Shown here: positions 8,204-16,404 of the stretch, one piece after another | Layout of the letters: each line of letters begins with the position of its first letter | Numbering within the stretch: the stretch's first letter is position 1 | Assembly: GCA_944363645.1 (NCBI GenBank) | Contig: CALVUR010000006.1 | Coordinates: forward strand, 33,442 to 97,441 | Source: an uncultured Clostridia bacterium | GTDB taxonomy: Bacteria > Bacillota > Clostridia > Christensenellales > Borkfalkiaceae | Direction: 5' to 3' | DNA: 64,000 nt | Notes under the pieces: generated by a model | What the model was told of the DNA's origin: nothing | The model's database searches: none | The model's input: only the letters and a program-made list of their open reading frames with translations | Translations under genes and position numbers: made by a program

Positions 8204-9105
8204 TGAATGTAGATATTATTATCGTTGGTGCTGGCACAGCCGGTATGACAAGCGCAATCTACGCTTTAAGAAATAATAAGTCCGTGCTTATGTTAGAATC
8301 TACTTCGGTGGGCGGTCAAATTGCCTTCTCACCAAAGGTAGAAAACTTCCCGTCATATCAAAGCATTTCCGGTAGCGACTTTTCAAACAAACTTTTCGAA
8401 CAAGTTTTAAAACTTGGCGCAAATTTTGAACTTGAAACTGTTACCGCTATCGTGAAAAAAGGGGAAGAATTCGTTGTTGGTACTGACGTATGCGAACACA
8501 CAGCAAAGTGCGTTATTATCGCTAACGGCGTAAAGCAAAAACATCTTCCTATCGAGGCTGAAGAACGCCTTTTAGGTAACGGTGTTTATTACTGCGCAAT
8601 TTGTGATGGTGCTTTTTATAAGGGTAAAGAAGTCGCTGTTATTGGCGATGGCAATACCGCACTTCAATCAGCACTATTGCTCTCTTCAATCTGCTCAAAA
8701 GTTTATGTGCTTACCTTAACCGATAAGTACTTTGGCGATCAAGCCCTTATTGACCAACTCAAAAAGACACAAAATATCGAAACGCTTACAAACACTAACG
8801 TTGTTGACTTTTTAGGCGACGAAAACTTAACCGCCGTTAAAGCCGTTAAGGACGGTAAAGAATTTTTACTCGAAGTCCCAGCCGCTTTCGTTGCAATCGG
8901 TCAAATTCCCGATAACGAAAGGTTTGCAAACTTGGTCGATCTCGATAAAGATGGCTACATTGTTACAAACGCAAGTATGCAAACAAAAACACCGGGCGTT
9001 TTCGGTGCAGGCGATACAACGGTAAAACAAATTCGCCAGTTGACAACTGCCGTTTCTGATGGTGCTGTTGCCGCTATGAGTGCGATTGAATTTTTAAGAA
9101 AATAA
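8203..9105 (+). CDS. trxB: Thioredoxin-disulfide reductase
   Basis: FAD/NADPH-dependent reductase of 300 residues, typical length. FAD-binding GAGTAG (9-14), the redox pair C131-A-I-C134 followed by DGAF (CAxCDGA signature), NADPH-binding GDGNTALQSA (from 148) and the C-terminal FAD motif GVFGAGD. It overlaps the nrdD stop by one base, so the two are translationally coupled. Its natural substrate here is probably the redoxin domain of NrdD, since no separate thioredoxin gene lies in the operon (inference). A strong terminator follows. Confidence 0.93.
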   Translation: MNVDIIIVGAGTAGMTSAIYALRNNKSVLMLESTSVGGQIAFSPKVENFPSYQSISGSDFSNKLFEQVLKLGANFELETVTAIVKKGEEFVVGTDVCEHTAKCVIIANGVKQKHLPIEAEERLLGNGVYYCAICDGAFYKGKEVAVIGDGNTALQSALLLSSICSKVYVLTLTDKYFGDQALIDQLKKTQNIETLTNTNVVDFLGDENLTAVKAVKDGKEFLLEVPAAFVAIGQIPDNERFANLVDLDKDGYIVTNASMQTKTPGVFGAGDTTVKQIRQLTTAVSDGAVAAMSAIEFLRK

Positions 9106-9112
9106 ATTTTTT

Positions 9113-9142
9113 AAAGCCCTTGCTCATCGCAGGGGCTTTTTT
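9113..9142 (+). terminator. Terminator of nrdD-trxB
   Basis: AAAGCCC-T-TGC paired with GCA-G-GGGCTTT, loop TCATC, followed by T. Confidence 0.9.
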
Positions 9143-9240
9143 ATGGACGGCGGTAATTTCCATTTAAAACGGATAAAAAGTAATATGCATGGCAAAAATT
9201 TTGCTATAACAATATTATATATTTATCTTGTAAAAACTAA

Positions 9241-9270
9241 AAGGTGGGGCAATAAGCCCGTTATTTCGGT
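9241..9270 (+). repeat. Dispersed 35-bp element, copy 2 (intergenic)
   Basis: GTGGGGCAATAAGCCCGTTA; the right arm has diverged. It lies between trxB and the antiporter gene, 11 bases before a hairpin. Confidence 0.8.
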
Positions 9271-9280
9271 AAAATTAAAA

Positions 9281-9310
9281 AAAGGAAGGCAAAAAACGCC
9301 TTCCTTTTTT
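9281..9310. terminator. Bidirectional hairpin terminator
   Basis: AAGGAAGGC/GCCTTCCTT stem with A-runs before and T-runs after. It sits between convergent trxB and the antiporter gene. The remaining sequence to 9594 is AT-rich with no gene. Confidence 0.75.
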
Positions 9311-9495
9311 GGTTTTTTAAGTTGAATTAAAATTACAAGTTAAATATTGAATAAAACTTTCAGCCAAGTTAAAAGTGCAGATTTTAAAAAAATTTGTGCT
9401 TAAAACGGTTGTTTTTTTACAAAATCTGCCTTGTTTTTGGCTATAAATTTTTAAAAATTACATAAGTGTTTAGTTAAATTTAAAAGTTTACAGAT

Positions 9496-9510
9496 TGCTA
9501 AAACTCACTT
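9496..9510 (-). repeat. Second repeat family, partial copy E
   Basis: TGCTAAAACTCAC on the plus strand matches the GTGAGTTTTAGC core of copy A. Confidence 0.25.
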
Positions 9511-9594
9511 TTTTTTACTGTTTTCAACAATGGTGTGGGGGTAACTTGCAATATAAAAGCCAATTTACAAAGTTTAAAAAACCAATTTATAAAA

Positions 9595-10821
9595 TTATTC
9601 AGCCTTTGTTTGTTTTGGTTTTTTTGGTTGCTTTGGTGGCAAAACAATTTCGCCAGCCTTCATTAAAGAAAATTTGGTAACCAACGGACCAACAAGTTCG
9701 TAAATAAGTGTTGCTGATAAAATTACTGTGGTAACTAATTCCGCATAAATAGGCAAATCGGCAATGACTTCTTGCACCATACCAATGGCAACGCCCGCTT
9801 GTGGCAAAAGGGTAAGTCCCAAATATTTTTTTACATTAGGCTCAGATTTTGCAAGTTGAGCGCCCAAAGCAGCACCCGTGTATTTACCAACCATCCTTGC
9901 TACAAGGTAAACAATACCAACAACACCAACCGAAACTAAAATTCTTACATTAAGTTGTGCGCCAGAGATTACGAAAAACAGTATGTAAAGTGGGTGCGAC
10001 CATCTGTCGTAAGAATCCATTACCGGCTCGGTATGTGTATCAAAGTTGCAATAAATTGCACCAATCATCATGCACAAAAGTAGGTTAGACAAGTTCCAAA
10101 GTTTTGAAAGCGCAACACCCATGAAGATGCATAAGATGATAAGCGTTAAGCGGTTTGCCCTTGAATGGAAAATTTTTACACCGCCAGCAACAATAAAGCC
10201 AAGCACTGCGCCAACGCCAAGCGACAAAACGATTTCTTTTAAAGGTTCTAAAAGTACCCAAGCGGTAAATTGTGTTCCGCTTACAAGCGTTTGTGATACT
10301 GCAATAGAGATTGAGAAAATCATCAGCCCTATTGCGTCGTCGATTGCAACAACGGGTACAAGTGTATCGGTAAGGGGCCCCTGTGCCTTGTATTGATGTA
10401 TTACAAGCAAGGTTGCTGCTGGTGCTGTTGCCGTTGCAATAGCGCCAAAAACAAATACAACAGGCAATTCCACAACGCCCAAAAAGTAAAGCAAAAGCAT
10501 TGCAAGGTCAACAAGTAAAGCAGTAAATACCGCTTGTACAACGGTTATGATAAACACGCCCTTACCAAGCGTTTTTAAGTGGTTAATTTTAAAACTAAAC
10601 CCGATTGAAAAGGCAATAAAGCCTAAAGATAGTTCGGATAGTAAACTTAATGAAGATATAAGTTCTTCGTTTACAATACCGAATGTATATGGGCTTAAAA
10701 TAAGACCAGCAAGTAGGTATGCCGTTACGTTGGGAAGGTGTACAAGGTTGCAAATCCTTGTCATTATAAGCCCTAAAGCAAGTAAAGCGGCAAGCGACAA
10801 TAAAAGTGTTACAGTTTGCAT
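9595..10821 (-). CDS. Cation:proton antiporter, CPA2 (KefB/NapA-like)
   Basis: Integral membrane protein of 408 residues made almost entirely of hydrophobic helices, matching the Na+/H+ exchanger domain of CPA2 transporters. The unwound-helix motif TAPAATLL and the paired aspartates in VVAIDDAIGL mark the ion-binding site of electrogenic exchangers. There is no C-terminal RCK/TrkA domain; the tail is a short Lys/Pro/Gln-rich segment. Ribosome-binding site AAGGAGTG is well spaced. It probably exports Na+ or K+ in exchange for protons (family knowledge); the ion cannot be fixed from sequence. It stands alone. Confidence 0.88.
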   Translation of the reverse strand: MQTVTLLLSLAALLALGLIMTRICNLVHLPNVTAYLLAGLILSPYTFGIVNEELISSLSLLSELSLGFIAFSIGFSFKINHLKTLGKGVFIITVVQAVFTALLVDLAMLLLYFLGVVELPVVFVFGAIATATAPAATLLVIHQYKAQGPLTDTLVPVVAIDDAIGLMIFSISIAVSQTLVSGTQFTAWVLLEPLKEIVLSLGVGAVLGFIVAGGVKIFHSRANRLTLIILCIFMGVALSKLWNLSNLLLCMMIGAIYCNFDTHTEPVMDSYDRWSHPLYILFFVISGAQLNVRILVSVGVVGIVYLVARMVGKYTGAALGAQLAKSEPNVKKYLGLTLLPQAGVAIGMVQEVIADLPIYAELVTTVILSATLIYELVGPLVTKFSLMKAGEIVLPPKQPKKPKQTKAE

Positions 10822-11018
10822 AAAATCACTCCTTAATAAACCGCAAAAAATAGGTCTATGAGCCGATTAACTCATATTTTTTTCGTTCATTGATGAATTA
10901 TAGTCCCATTTTTTGTAAAATGCAACAAAAATACAGTTAAAAAAGTAAAAAAATGTGCGAAAAATCTACCTATAGCCCAACAAATTAAAAATTTTTTAAA
11001 TATTTTTTGCAATAACAC

Positions 11019-11047
11019 TTGATATTTTGTTTTTTTTATTATATAAT
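11019..11047 (+). promoter_or_regulatory. Promoter of the acidic repeat gene
   Basis: TTGATA, 17-base spacer, TATAAT. Confidence 0.75.
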
Positions 11048-11111
11048 ACTAAATGTGTAGGAGTTTATAAAAACTAAACCGCCATATTTTTGTGAAAAGA
11101 GGTTTAACATT

Positions 11112-11948
11112 ATGGAAGGCGAGATGAAAAGAAAATTTTTAGCGATTGTTGAAGAACTTGAAATCAATGACGAGGGTTTTGTCCTTCAACCCGAAATTCC
11201 GGAAGAACCTTCCGTAGAAGAAACCGCAGAACCTATCGTAGAAGTTCAAGAACCAGTTGAAGAGGTCGTTGAAGAAGCACCTGTTGAAGAAGTTCAAGAA
11301 GAAGCACCTGTTGAAGAAGCACCAGCTGAAGAACCAGTTGATACTCAAGAAGCGCCTCAACTTGAAGTTGCCGCAGCCGTTGATGCTGTTGGCGAAGTTT
11401 CTGCGCCCAAATATGTAAACAAAAACTTCGCTCAAAAGATGATGCTTGCTGACGAAGTTATCCAAGATAGGTATGACGAAGTTAAAAACTATGCTTTAAG
11501 ATTCAAAAAACTCAAAGCAAGGATTTCTAAAAAGTTCGAATCTATCAACCAAGGTCGTTTACAATTTGTTAAGATCTCAGTTGCCGGCAAGACTTTAAAA
11601 CTCTACCTTAACATGGACATCAACGAAGTTGATCCTAAGTTTAGATGTAAGGATATGAGCGATAAGGTTACATACGAAACAGTTCCTGTTATGTTACGTA
11701 TCAAATCTGGTCGTGCAGTAAGGTACGCAAAGATCCTTATCGACCAATGCGCAGCAAAATATGGTTTGGTTGAAAATAAGAAATTCGTTGAAGTTGATTC
11801 AATGAAGGTTATTGAAGACTTCTTGGCTGAAAGGGAAGCAAAAAAACTTAAAAAGCAAGGCGACGAAATTGACGATATCGAAGATATTGAAATAGACAAC
11901 GAAGCATTCCAAGAAGACATTGCTGCAACCGAAGGCGCAGAAGAATAA
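11112..11948 (+). CDS. Acidic Pro-Val-Glu repeat protein with a shared C-terminal domain
   Basis: Unrecognised protein of 278 residues. The N-terminal part (30-90) consists of EEP/VEE/APVEE repeats and is probably disordered. A folded segment at about 100-225 follows (DRYDEVKNYALRFKKLKARI, VKISVAGKTLKLYLNM, a Cys-Lys-Asp stretch, then LLRIKSGRAVRYAKILIDQ-like ending in YGL). This segment resembles two domains in the large protein at 40948 in length and pattern. The tail is very acidic (DDIEDIEIDNE). No signal peptide or membrane segment is seen, so it should be cytoplasmic. It has its own promoter and terminator. The function is unknown. Confidence 0.8.
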   Translation: MEGEMKRKFLAIVEELEINDEGFVLQPEIPEEPSVEETAEPIVEVQEPVEEVVEEAPVEEVQEEAPVEEAPAEEPVDTQEAPQLEVAAAVDAVGEVSAPKYVNKNFAQKMMLADEVIQDRYDEVKNYALRFKKLKARISKKFESINQGRLQFVKISVAGKTLKLYLNMDINEVDPKFRCKDMSDKVTYETVPVMLRIKSGRAVRYAKILIDQCAAKYGLVENKKFVEVDSMKVIEDFLAEREAKKLKKQGDEIDDIEDIEIDNEAFQEDIAATEGAEE

Positions 11949-11958
11949 TTTAAAAATT

Positions 11959-11985
11959 CAAAGCGGGCAAGCGTTTGTCCGCTTT
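11959..11985 (+). terminator. Terminator after acidic repeat gene
   Basis: AAAGCGGGCAA/TTTGTCCGCTTT stem with T tail. Confidence 0.85.
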
Positions 11986-12078
11986 TTAAATTTAAATTTT
12001 TACAAAAGTTGTTAAATTTTACGAATATATGAGGTTTTTTGTAGTTACTAAAAAATTACAAAAAGTCAATGAAAATAC

Positions 12079-12107
12079 TTGACAAGTATTATATAATATA
12101 GTAGAAT
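12079..12107 (+). promoter_or_regulatory. Promoter of rpmG-secE-nusG
   Basis: TTGACA, 17-base spacer, TAGAAT. An overlapping TATAAT lies too close to this -35 box to be used with it. Confidence 0.7.
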
Positions 12108-12110
12108 AGA

Positions 12111-12142
12111 TTAGCACCTCGGATGTGGGGTGTTAATTTTTT
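12111..12142 (+). terminator. Terminator-like hairpin at the 5' end of the rpmG transcript
   Basis: TTAGCACCTC/GGGGTGTTAA, a 10-bp stem with loop GGATGT followed by six T. It begins at about the predicted transcription start and precedes the rpmG ribosome-binding site, so it may be an attenuator or a 5' stabiliser. Confidence 0.55.
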
Positions 12143-12157
12143 AGGAAGGCAAAAAAA

Positions 12158-12319
12158 ATGGCAAAGGGTGTAAGAACAAGAATTACATTGGCATGCACAG
12201 AATGCAATCAAAGAAATTACGATGTGTACAAAAACAAAAAGAACACACCAGACAGAATTGAATTAAGCAAATACTGTCCATTCTGCAAAAAGCACACAAA
12301 CCACAAGGAAACAAAATAA
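12158..12319 (+). CDS. rpmG: Ribosomal protein bL33
   Basis: Large-subunit ribosomal protein of 53 residues, normal size. [21 protein letters not shown] opens it, and the two CxxC pairs (CTEC and CPFC) make it the zinc-binding form of L33. AGGAAGG lies just before the ATG. It starts the conserved rpmG-secE-nusG cluster. The presence of the Cys-type paralogue suggests zinc-dependent alternation with a Cys-free copy elsewhere is possible, but no second copy is visible here. Confidence 0.95.
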   Translation: MAKGVRTRITLACTECNQRNYDVYKNKKNTPDRIELSKYCPFCKKHTNHKETK

Positions 12320-12355
12320 TCTGGTTTTTGTATCGCTAAAATTTCGAGGTGAATC

Positions 12356-12619
12356 ATGGAAGAAAAGAAAAATAAGGCTAATACCAAGCCTGTAAAAAAG
12401 AATAAAGACAAAAAGCCCAACGTCTTTGTAAGAATGGGCCGTTGGTTTAAAGCCAAATTTACAGGTATGGTTTCAGAGCTTAAAAAGGTTACATGGCCAA
12501 AGTTTTCAAGTGTTTTAAAACATACAGGCATTGTTTTGGCTGTTGTTTTATTTTTCCTTGTAATCGTTACAGCAATCGATTTTGGTTTAACAGAATTATT
12601 AAAACTCATCGGCAAGTAA
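12356..12619 (+). CDS. secE: Preprotein translocase subunit SecE
   Basis: Small essential subunit of the SecYEG channel, 87 residues. A Lys-rich cytoplasmic N-terminus (MEEKKNKANTKPVKKNKDKK) precedes the amphipathic helix with the family signature ELKKVTWPK and a single membrane helix (about 60-80). The Lys-rich extension is slightly longer than in B. subtilis SecE. The GAGGTGA ribosome-binding site is seven bases before the ATG. It sits in the usual position between rpmG and nusG. Confidence 0.95.
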   Translation: MEEKKNKANTKPVKKNKDKKPNVFVRMGRWFKAKFTGMVSELKKVTWPKFSSVLKHTGIVLAVVLFFLVIVTAIDFGLTELLKLIGK

Positions 12620-12635
12620 TTGATAGGTGTTATAA

Positions 12636-13169
12636 ATGGGCGTAGAAAATGCTAAATGGTATGTCCTTCATACCAATTCTGGATACGAGGCTATCGTTGA
12701 AGAAGGCTTAAAAAAGCTTATTGATAACAACAATCTTGGCGATACCATTTTTGAAATTAGAATTCTGGAAGAAGAAACAATCGAAGAAAAAAACGGCAAG
12801 AAAAAGTATGTTAAAAGAAAAAAGTTTCCTACCTATGTATTCATTAAGATGATTTATAGGAACGATCTTTGGTTCTTAATTACTAACACACGTGGCGTAA
12901 CCGGCTTTGTTGGTCCTAACGGCCGTCCATCAGCACTTTCCCCAGAAGAAGTAAAGCGTTTACGCTTAGATGAATGGGTTGAAAATGTCGATATCAAGAT
13001 TGGCGACAGCGTTAGGATTGTTTCAGGTGCACTTGCTGACTTAGTTGGCACTATTGTTGACCTTGAACCAGAAAATCAAAAAGCAATCGTTACTGTTCAA
13101 GTTTTCGATAGGGAAACTGATGTAGAACTCAGTTTTGTCGAACTTGAAAAAATCAACCAAGAAGCGTAA
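12636..13169 (+). CDS. nusG: Transcription termination/antitermination factor NusG
   Basis: RNA polymerase-associated elongation factor of 177 residues. The NGN domain (about 5-120: KWYVLHTNSGYEAIVEEGL, FPTYVFIKM, TRGVTGFVG) is followed by a KOW domain (about 128-177: GDSVRIVSGALADLVGTIVDL). The order secE-nusG-rplK is conserved across bacteria. It starts 16 bases after secE and should be in the same transcript. Confidence 0.97.
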   Translation: MGVENAKWYVLHTNSGYEAIVEEGLKKLIDNNNLGDTIFEIRILEEETIEEKNGKKKYVKRKKFPTYVFIKMIYRNDLWFLITNTRGVTGFVGPNGRPSALSPEEVKRLRLDEWVENVDIKIGDSVRIVSGALADLVGTIVDLEPENQKAIVTVQVFDRETDVELSFVELEKINQEA

Positions 13170-13192
13170 TTTTTCACAATTCCTTTTTCCCT

Positions 13193-13325
13193 CGCGCACG
13201 TGCGTGTGCGCAATATCATTATATAAATATTATTAAATTGACTTAATCGTTCACCCGTTGGGTGGGCGTTTTTGCGGGAGAGGCATTAAATTTTTTTCAT
13301 GGTGCCTTGTTTATACCACGTTTAT
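13193..13325 (+). promoter_or_regulatory. Leader region upstream of rplK
   Basis: Contains an alternating CG/CA run (13193-13212), a CACCC/GGGTG hairpin followed by GCGTTTTT, and an AGGCA/TGCCT inverted repeat with GGGAG close to the rplK start. Candidate site for L1 or L11 feedback; I could not match it to a known leader with certainty. Confidence 0.35.
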
Positions 13326-13336
13326 GGAGGTAAGTT

Positions 13337-13762
13337 ATGGCAAAAAAAGTTACAGCTGTAGTAAAACTTCAATTACCAGCAGGTAAGGCAACTCCAGGTC
13401 CACCAGTAGGTTCAACACTTGGTCCTTATGGTATCAACATTCCGGGCTTTACAAAGGAGTTCAATGCTAAGACACAAAATCAAGCTGGTCTTATCATTCC
13501 TGTAGTAATTACAATTTATCAAGATCGTTCATTCACCTTTATTCTTAAGACACCACCTGCTCCTGTCTTAATCAAAAAGGCTTGCGGTTTAGAATCAGCA
13601 AGTGCAACACCAAACAAGGTTAAAGTTGCAAAACTCACTAAAGCACAAGTTGAAGAAATCGCTAAGATTAAGATGGTTGACACAAATGCTGCTTCTTTAG
13701 AAGCATGTATGAGCATGATCGCCGGTACTGCACGCAGTATGGGTATCACCGTCGAAGAATAA
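13337..13762 (+). CDS. rplK: Ribosomal protein uL11
   Basis: Protein of the ribosomal stalk base that binds 23S rRNA at the GTPase centre, 141 residues, normal length. The opening [24 protein letters not shown] contains the conserved PPVGxxLG turn, and the C-terminal RNA-binding domain carries the usual [16 protein letters not shown] lies eight bases before the ATG. It is followed by rplA, as in nearly all bacteria. Confidence 0.98.
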   Translation: MAKKVTAVVKLQLPAGKATPGPPVGSTLGPYGINIPGFTKEFNAKTQNQAGLIIPVVITIYQDRSFTFILKTPPAPVLIKKACGLESASATPNKVKVAKLTKAQVEEIAKIKMVDTNAASLEACMSMIAGTARSMGITVEE

Positions 13763-13768
13763 TTTATT

Positions 13769-13807
13769 AACGTGGGAGGGCTTTTTTAAGTCCGCTTAAC
13801 CACGAGG
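13769..13807 (+). promoter_or_regulatory. Candidate L1-type translational operator before rplA
   Basis: CGTGG (13771-13775) pairs with CCACG (13800-13804) around a GAGGGC element, and the ribosome-binding site follows directly. This resembles the GTGGGAGG/ACCACGGAGG arrangement before Firmicute rplA. Confidence 0.45.
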
Positions 13808-13820
13808 AGGTTTTTATAAT

Positions 13821-14510
13821 ATGAAATACGGTAAAAAATACGTTGACAGCAAAAAGTCTTATGACCGCTCAAAAGCGTACGAAATCGGCGAAGCAGTTGA
13901 TATCGTTTTATCAACAGCAAAGGCTAAATTCGACGAAACTATAGAACTTCACGTTAGATTGGGTGTTGATCCAAAGCAAGCAGACCAACAAGTTAGGGGC
14001 GTATTAGTTCTTCCTAACGGTACTGGTAAATCTGTTAAGGTTTTAGTTATCGCTAAAGGCGAAAAGGCTGACCAAGCAACTGCTGCTGGTGCTGACTATG
14101 TTGGCGCAGAAGAAATGGTTGCTAAAATTCAAAAGGAAAACTGGTTCGATTTCGACGTTGTTATTACAACACCAGATATGATGGGCGTTGTTGGTAGAAT
14201 CGGTAAACTTTTAGGTCCTAAAGGCTTAATGCCAAACCCAAAATCTGGCACAGTTACTATGGACGTTCAAAAGGCTATTAGCGATGTTAAAGCTGGTAAA
14301 GTTGAATACAGATTAGATAAATCTGCTATCATTCACTGCCCAATCGGTAAAAAGTCTTTCGGCAAAGAAAAACTTGTTGAAAACTACACCGCTTTATACG
14401 AAGCAATCGTTAAGGCTAAACCAGCCGCTGCTAAAGGTCAATACATTAAGTCAGTTAACTTGGCTTCAACAATGGGCCCAGGCGTAAAAGTACTTAACAA
14501 AAGCTTATAA
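13821..14510 (+). CDS. rplA: Ribosomal protein uL1
   Basis: Protein of the mobile L1 stalk and translational repressor of its own operon in many bacteria, 229 residues. The signature [34 protein letters not shown] segment is present (about 113-148), together with the N-terminal [15 protein letters not shown] typical of Firmicutes. The AGGAGG site is well placed. No promoter separates it from rplK. Confidence 0.98.
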   Translation: MKYGKKYVDSKKSYDRSKAYEIGEAVDIVLSTAKAKFDETIELHVRLGVDPKQADQQVRGVLVLPNGTGKSVKVLVIAKGEKADQATAAGADYVGAEEMVAKIQKENWFDFDVVITTPDMMGVVGRIGKLLGPKGLMPNPKSGTVTMDVQKAISDVKAGKVEYRLDKSAIIHCPIGKKSFGKEKLVENYTALYEAIVKAKPAAAKGQYIKSVNLASTMGPGVKVLNKSL

Positions 14511-14525
14511 TTAGTGTAAAAATGA

Positions 14526-14554
14526 TTGACTATTTTAATAACTTCTGTTAAAAT
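14526..14554 (+). promoter_or_regulatory. Promoter of rplJ-rplL
   Basis: TTGACT, 17-base spacer, TAAAAT, just upstream of the L10 leader. Confidence 0.7.
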
Positions 14555-14572
14555 GGTCATAGTAAAAATTAA

Positions 14573-14692
14573 ATAGCCGAAGAAAGCCGGTTTTAAGTCA
14601 TTTTTTGACACCTGCCGAGGTACAACTTTTCAAGACGACTATAATAATTTTATGCGTCTTCGCTGTACTTTGGCGAAGACGCTTTTTTCGTG
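14573..14692 (+). ncRNA. Ribosomal protein L10 leader with attenuator
   Basis: The leader has the L10-leader features: TAGCCGAAGAAAGCCGG opening, the complementary CCTGCCGAGG segment, and a terminator stem GCGTCTTCG/CGAAGACGC followed by T6 (ending ~14690). L10 with L7/L12 binds such leaders and lowers its own expression (family knowledge). Confidence 0.85.
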
Positions 14693-14722
14693 CTTACCAA
14701 AATTTATAGGAGGATTACCATC

Positions 14723-15244
14723 TTGTCGGCAAACATTGAAAACAAGAAACAGATTGTTGAAGATATCAAGGCTGAAATTCAATCTGCTAAAAGTGTTGTT
14801 TTTGTAAACTACAAAGGTCTTACAGTTGCTGAAGATACTGAATTCCGTAACGAATTCCGTAAAGCAAACTGCAAATACCAAGTTTTAAAGAACACTATGG
14901 TTAGAAAGGCTTTCAACGAACTCGGTATCACTTGCTTTGACGAAGACTTAAACGGCCCAACTGCTGTTGCTTTCGGTAACGACGAAACTGCTGCCGCTAA
15001 AGTTGTTTGTGAAGCATGTAAAAAGTATAATGACAGAATTTCTGTAAAAAGTGCTTATGTTGATGGTGCATATGTTGACGTTAACGGCGTTAAAGCATTA
15101 TCTGCAATGCCTTCAAAAGACGAACTCATTGCAAAAATGCTCGGTTCTATGCAAGCACCTATTTCCAACTTTGTTGGCGCACTTTCAGGTATTACACGTA
15201 AACTTGTAATTGCTTTAAACGCAGTTGCAGAAAAAAAAGCCTAA
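14723..15244 (+). CDS. rplJ: Ribosomal protein uL10
   Basis: Stalk protein that anchors the L7/L12 dimers, 173 residues. I start it at the TTG at 14723 because AGGAGG lies nine bases upstream and the protein then begins MSANIENKKQIVEDIK, matching family N-termini. A longer GTG start at 14690 would lie in the tail of the attenuator. KSVVFVNYKGLTVAEDTEFRNEFR is a typical L10 core. It is translated from the leader-controlled rplJ-rplL transcript. Confidence 0.96.
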   Translation: MSANIENKKQIVEDIKAEIQSAKSVVFVNYKGLTVAEDTEFRNEFRKANCKYQVLKNTMVRKAFNELGITCFDEDLNGPTAVAFGNDETAAAKVVCEACKKYNDRISVKSAYVDGAYVDVNGVKALSAMPSKDELIAKMLGSMQAPISNFVGALSGITRKLVIALNAVAEKKA

Positions 15245-15292
15245 TTAAAATTTAAAAATCAAAATCATAAAAAATATCGGAGGAATATTAAA

Positions 15293-15664
15293 ATGGCTGA
15301 CGTTGCAAAATTTATTGAAGAAATTAAGAGTATGACAGTTTTAGAACTTAACGAACTCGTTAAGGCTTTAGAAGAAGAATTCGGTGTAAGCGCTGCAGCT
15401 CCTGTTGCTGTTGCTGCTCCAGCTGCTGCTGCTCCAGCTGCTGCTGTTGAAGAAAAGACAGAATTCAACGTAGTATTAAAAGACTTCGGCGCTAACAAGA
15501 TCGGCGTTATCAAAGTTGTTAGAGAATTAACAGGTTTAGGCCTTGTTGAAGCTAAGAACTTAGTTGAAAAACTCGGTACTGTTAAAGAAGCAGTTGCTAA
15601 AGACGAAGCTGAAAAGATGGTTGCTAAGTTTAAAGAAGCTGGCGCTACCGCTGTTATGGAATAA
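15293..15664 (+). CDS. rplL: Ribosomal protein bL12 (L7/L12)
   Basis: Multi-copy stalk protein recruiting translation factors, 123 residues. N-terminal dimerisation helix ([30 protein letters not shown]), an Ala/Pro/Val hinge (about 37-53) and the globular domain [37 protein letters not shown] terminator follows, so rpoB-rpoC are not in the same operon, which is unusual. Confidence 0.98.
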   Translation: MADVAKFIEEIKSMTVLELNELVKALEEEFGVSAAAPVAVAAPAAAAPAAAVEEKTEFNVVLKDFGANKIGVIKVVRELTGLGLVEAKNLVEKLGTVKEAVAKDEAEKMVAKFKEAGATAVME

Positions 15665-15689
15665 TTTTAAATATTCTTAACTATCATAA

Positions 15690-15720
15690 AAATAAGACAA
15701 TCTTTCGGGATTGTCTTATT
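15690..15720 (+). terminator. Terminator of rplJ-rplL
   Basis: AATAAGACAATC/GATTGTCTTATT stem, loop TTTCGG, T tail. Confidence 0.92.
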
Positions 15721-15909
15721 TTTATATCAAAACAAAGGTTTTTTATTTAATTTTTAAGTAATTTTGCCTAAAACTTGCTAAAATTTAAAGTCAAAAAAAG
15801 GGGATAGCCCATTTAAAAAGCGGTTTATAGCAAAAAAAGTTAAATTTTAGTTTAAGTTTGTAATAATTTATGTTACAATTAAAATATAAAATTTAAGCGA
15901 GGTCAATTT

Positions 15910-16404
15910 ATGCCAATTTTTAAACGAGTAAGCGTAAGGGAATTTACCAACCAAAAAGTTGATAAAAAGGATATCGAACTTATCTTGCGTGCCGGCATGC
16001 AGTCGCCATCTGCCGTAAACCAGCAACCGTGGGAATTTTTGGTTTGCGACGACGTCGATGTTATAAGGGACTTTTCAAATCAGGGCGGTTTTGCACGTAG
16101 TTTAAAAACCGCACCACTTGTTATCGTTTTATATTACCGCACAAACACAAGCCATCAAAACTTTGTTATGCAAGATATGGGCGCATGTGCAGAAAACTGT
16201 CTACTTCAAGTTGCCGCATTAAATCTCGGTGCGTGCTGGATGGGCGTTGCCCCTAAAGAAGATAGGATGCAAGAAGTCGAAAAGGTTTTTGGTACTATCG
16301 ACAACGCAAGACCGTTTTGTTTGATTGCAGTTGGGCATCCAAAAAATCAACAAGCGCAAATTAGTAGATACGACGAAAGCCGTGTTCATTACTATAAAAA
16401 ATGA
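15910..16404 (+). CDS. Nitroreductase-family FMN oxidoreductase
   Basis: Flavin enzyme of 164 residues, near the short end of the family. RVSVREFTNQKVDKKDIELILRAGMQSPSAVNQQPWEF is the FMN-binding N-terminus, and MGACAENCLLQVAALNLGACWMG is the conserved helix. Family members reduce nitro compounds, quinones or flavins with NAD(P)H; the substrate is unknown. Its stop overlaps the start of the next gene (ATGA), so the two are coupled. The weak GCGAGG ribosome-binding site lies ten bases upstream. Confidence 0.9.
   Translation: MPIFKRVSVREFTNQKVDKKDIELILRAGMQSPSAVNQQPWEFLVCDDVDVIRDFSNQGGFARSLKTAPLVIVLYYRTNTSHQNFVMQDMGACAENCLLQVAALNLGACWMGVAPKEDRMQEVEKVFGTIDNARPFCLIAVGHPKNQQAQISRYDESRVHYYKK

Noticed and set aside
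9143..9325. 60-residue plus-strand reading frame after trxB
   Set aside because: It begins in the terminator T-run, spans a repeat and a hairpin, and has no ribosome-binding site.
14690..14722. Upstream GTG start of rplJ
   Set aside because: It lies at the end of the attenuator T-run; the TTG with AGGAGG nine bases upstream gives a family-like N-terminus.
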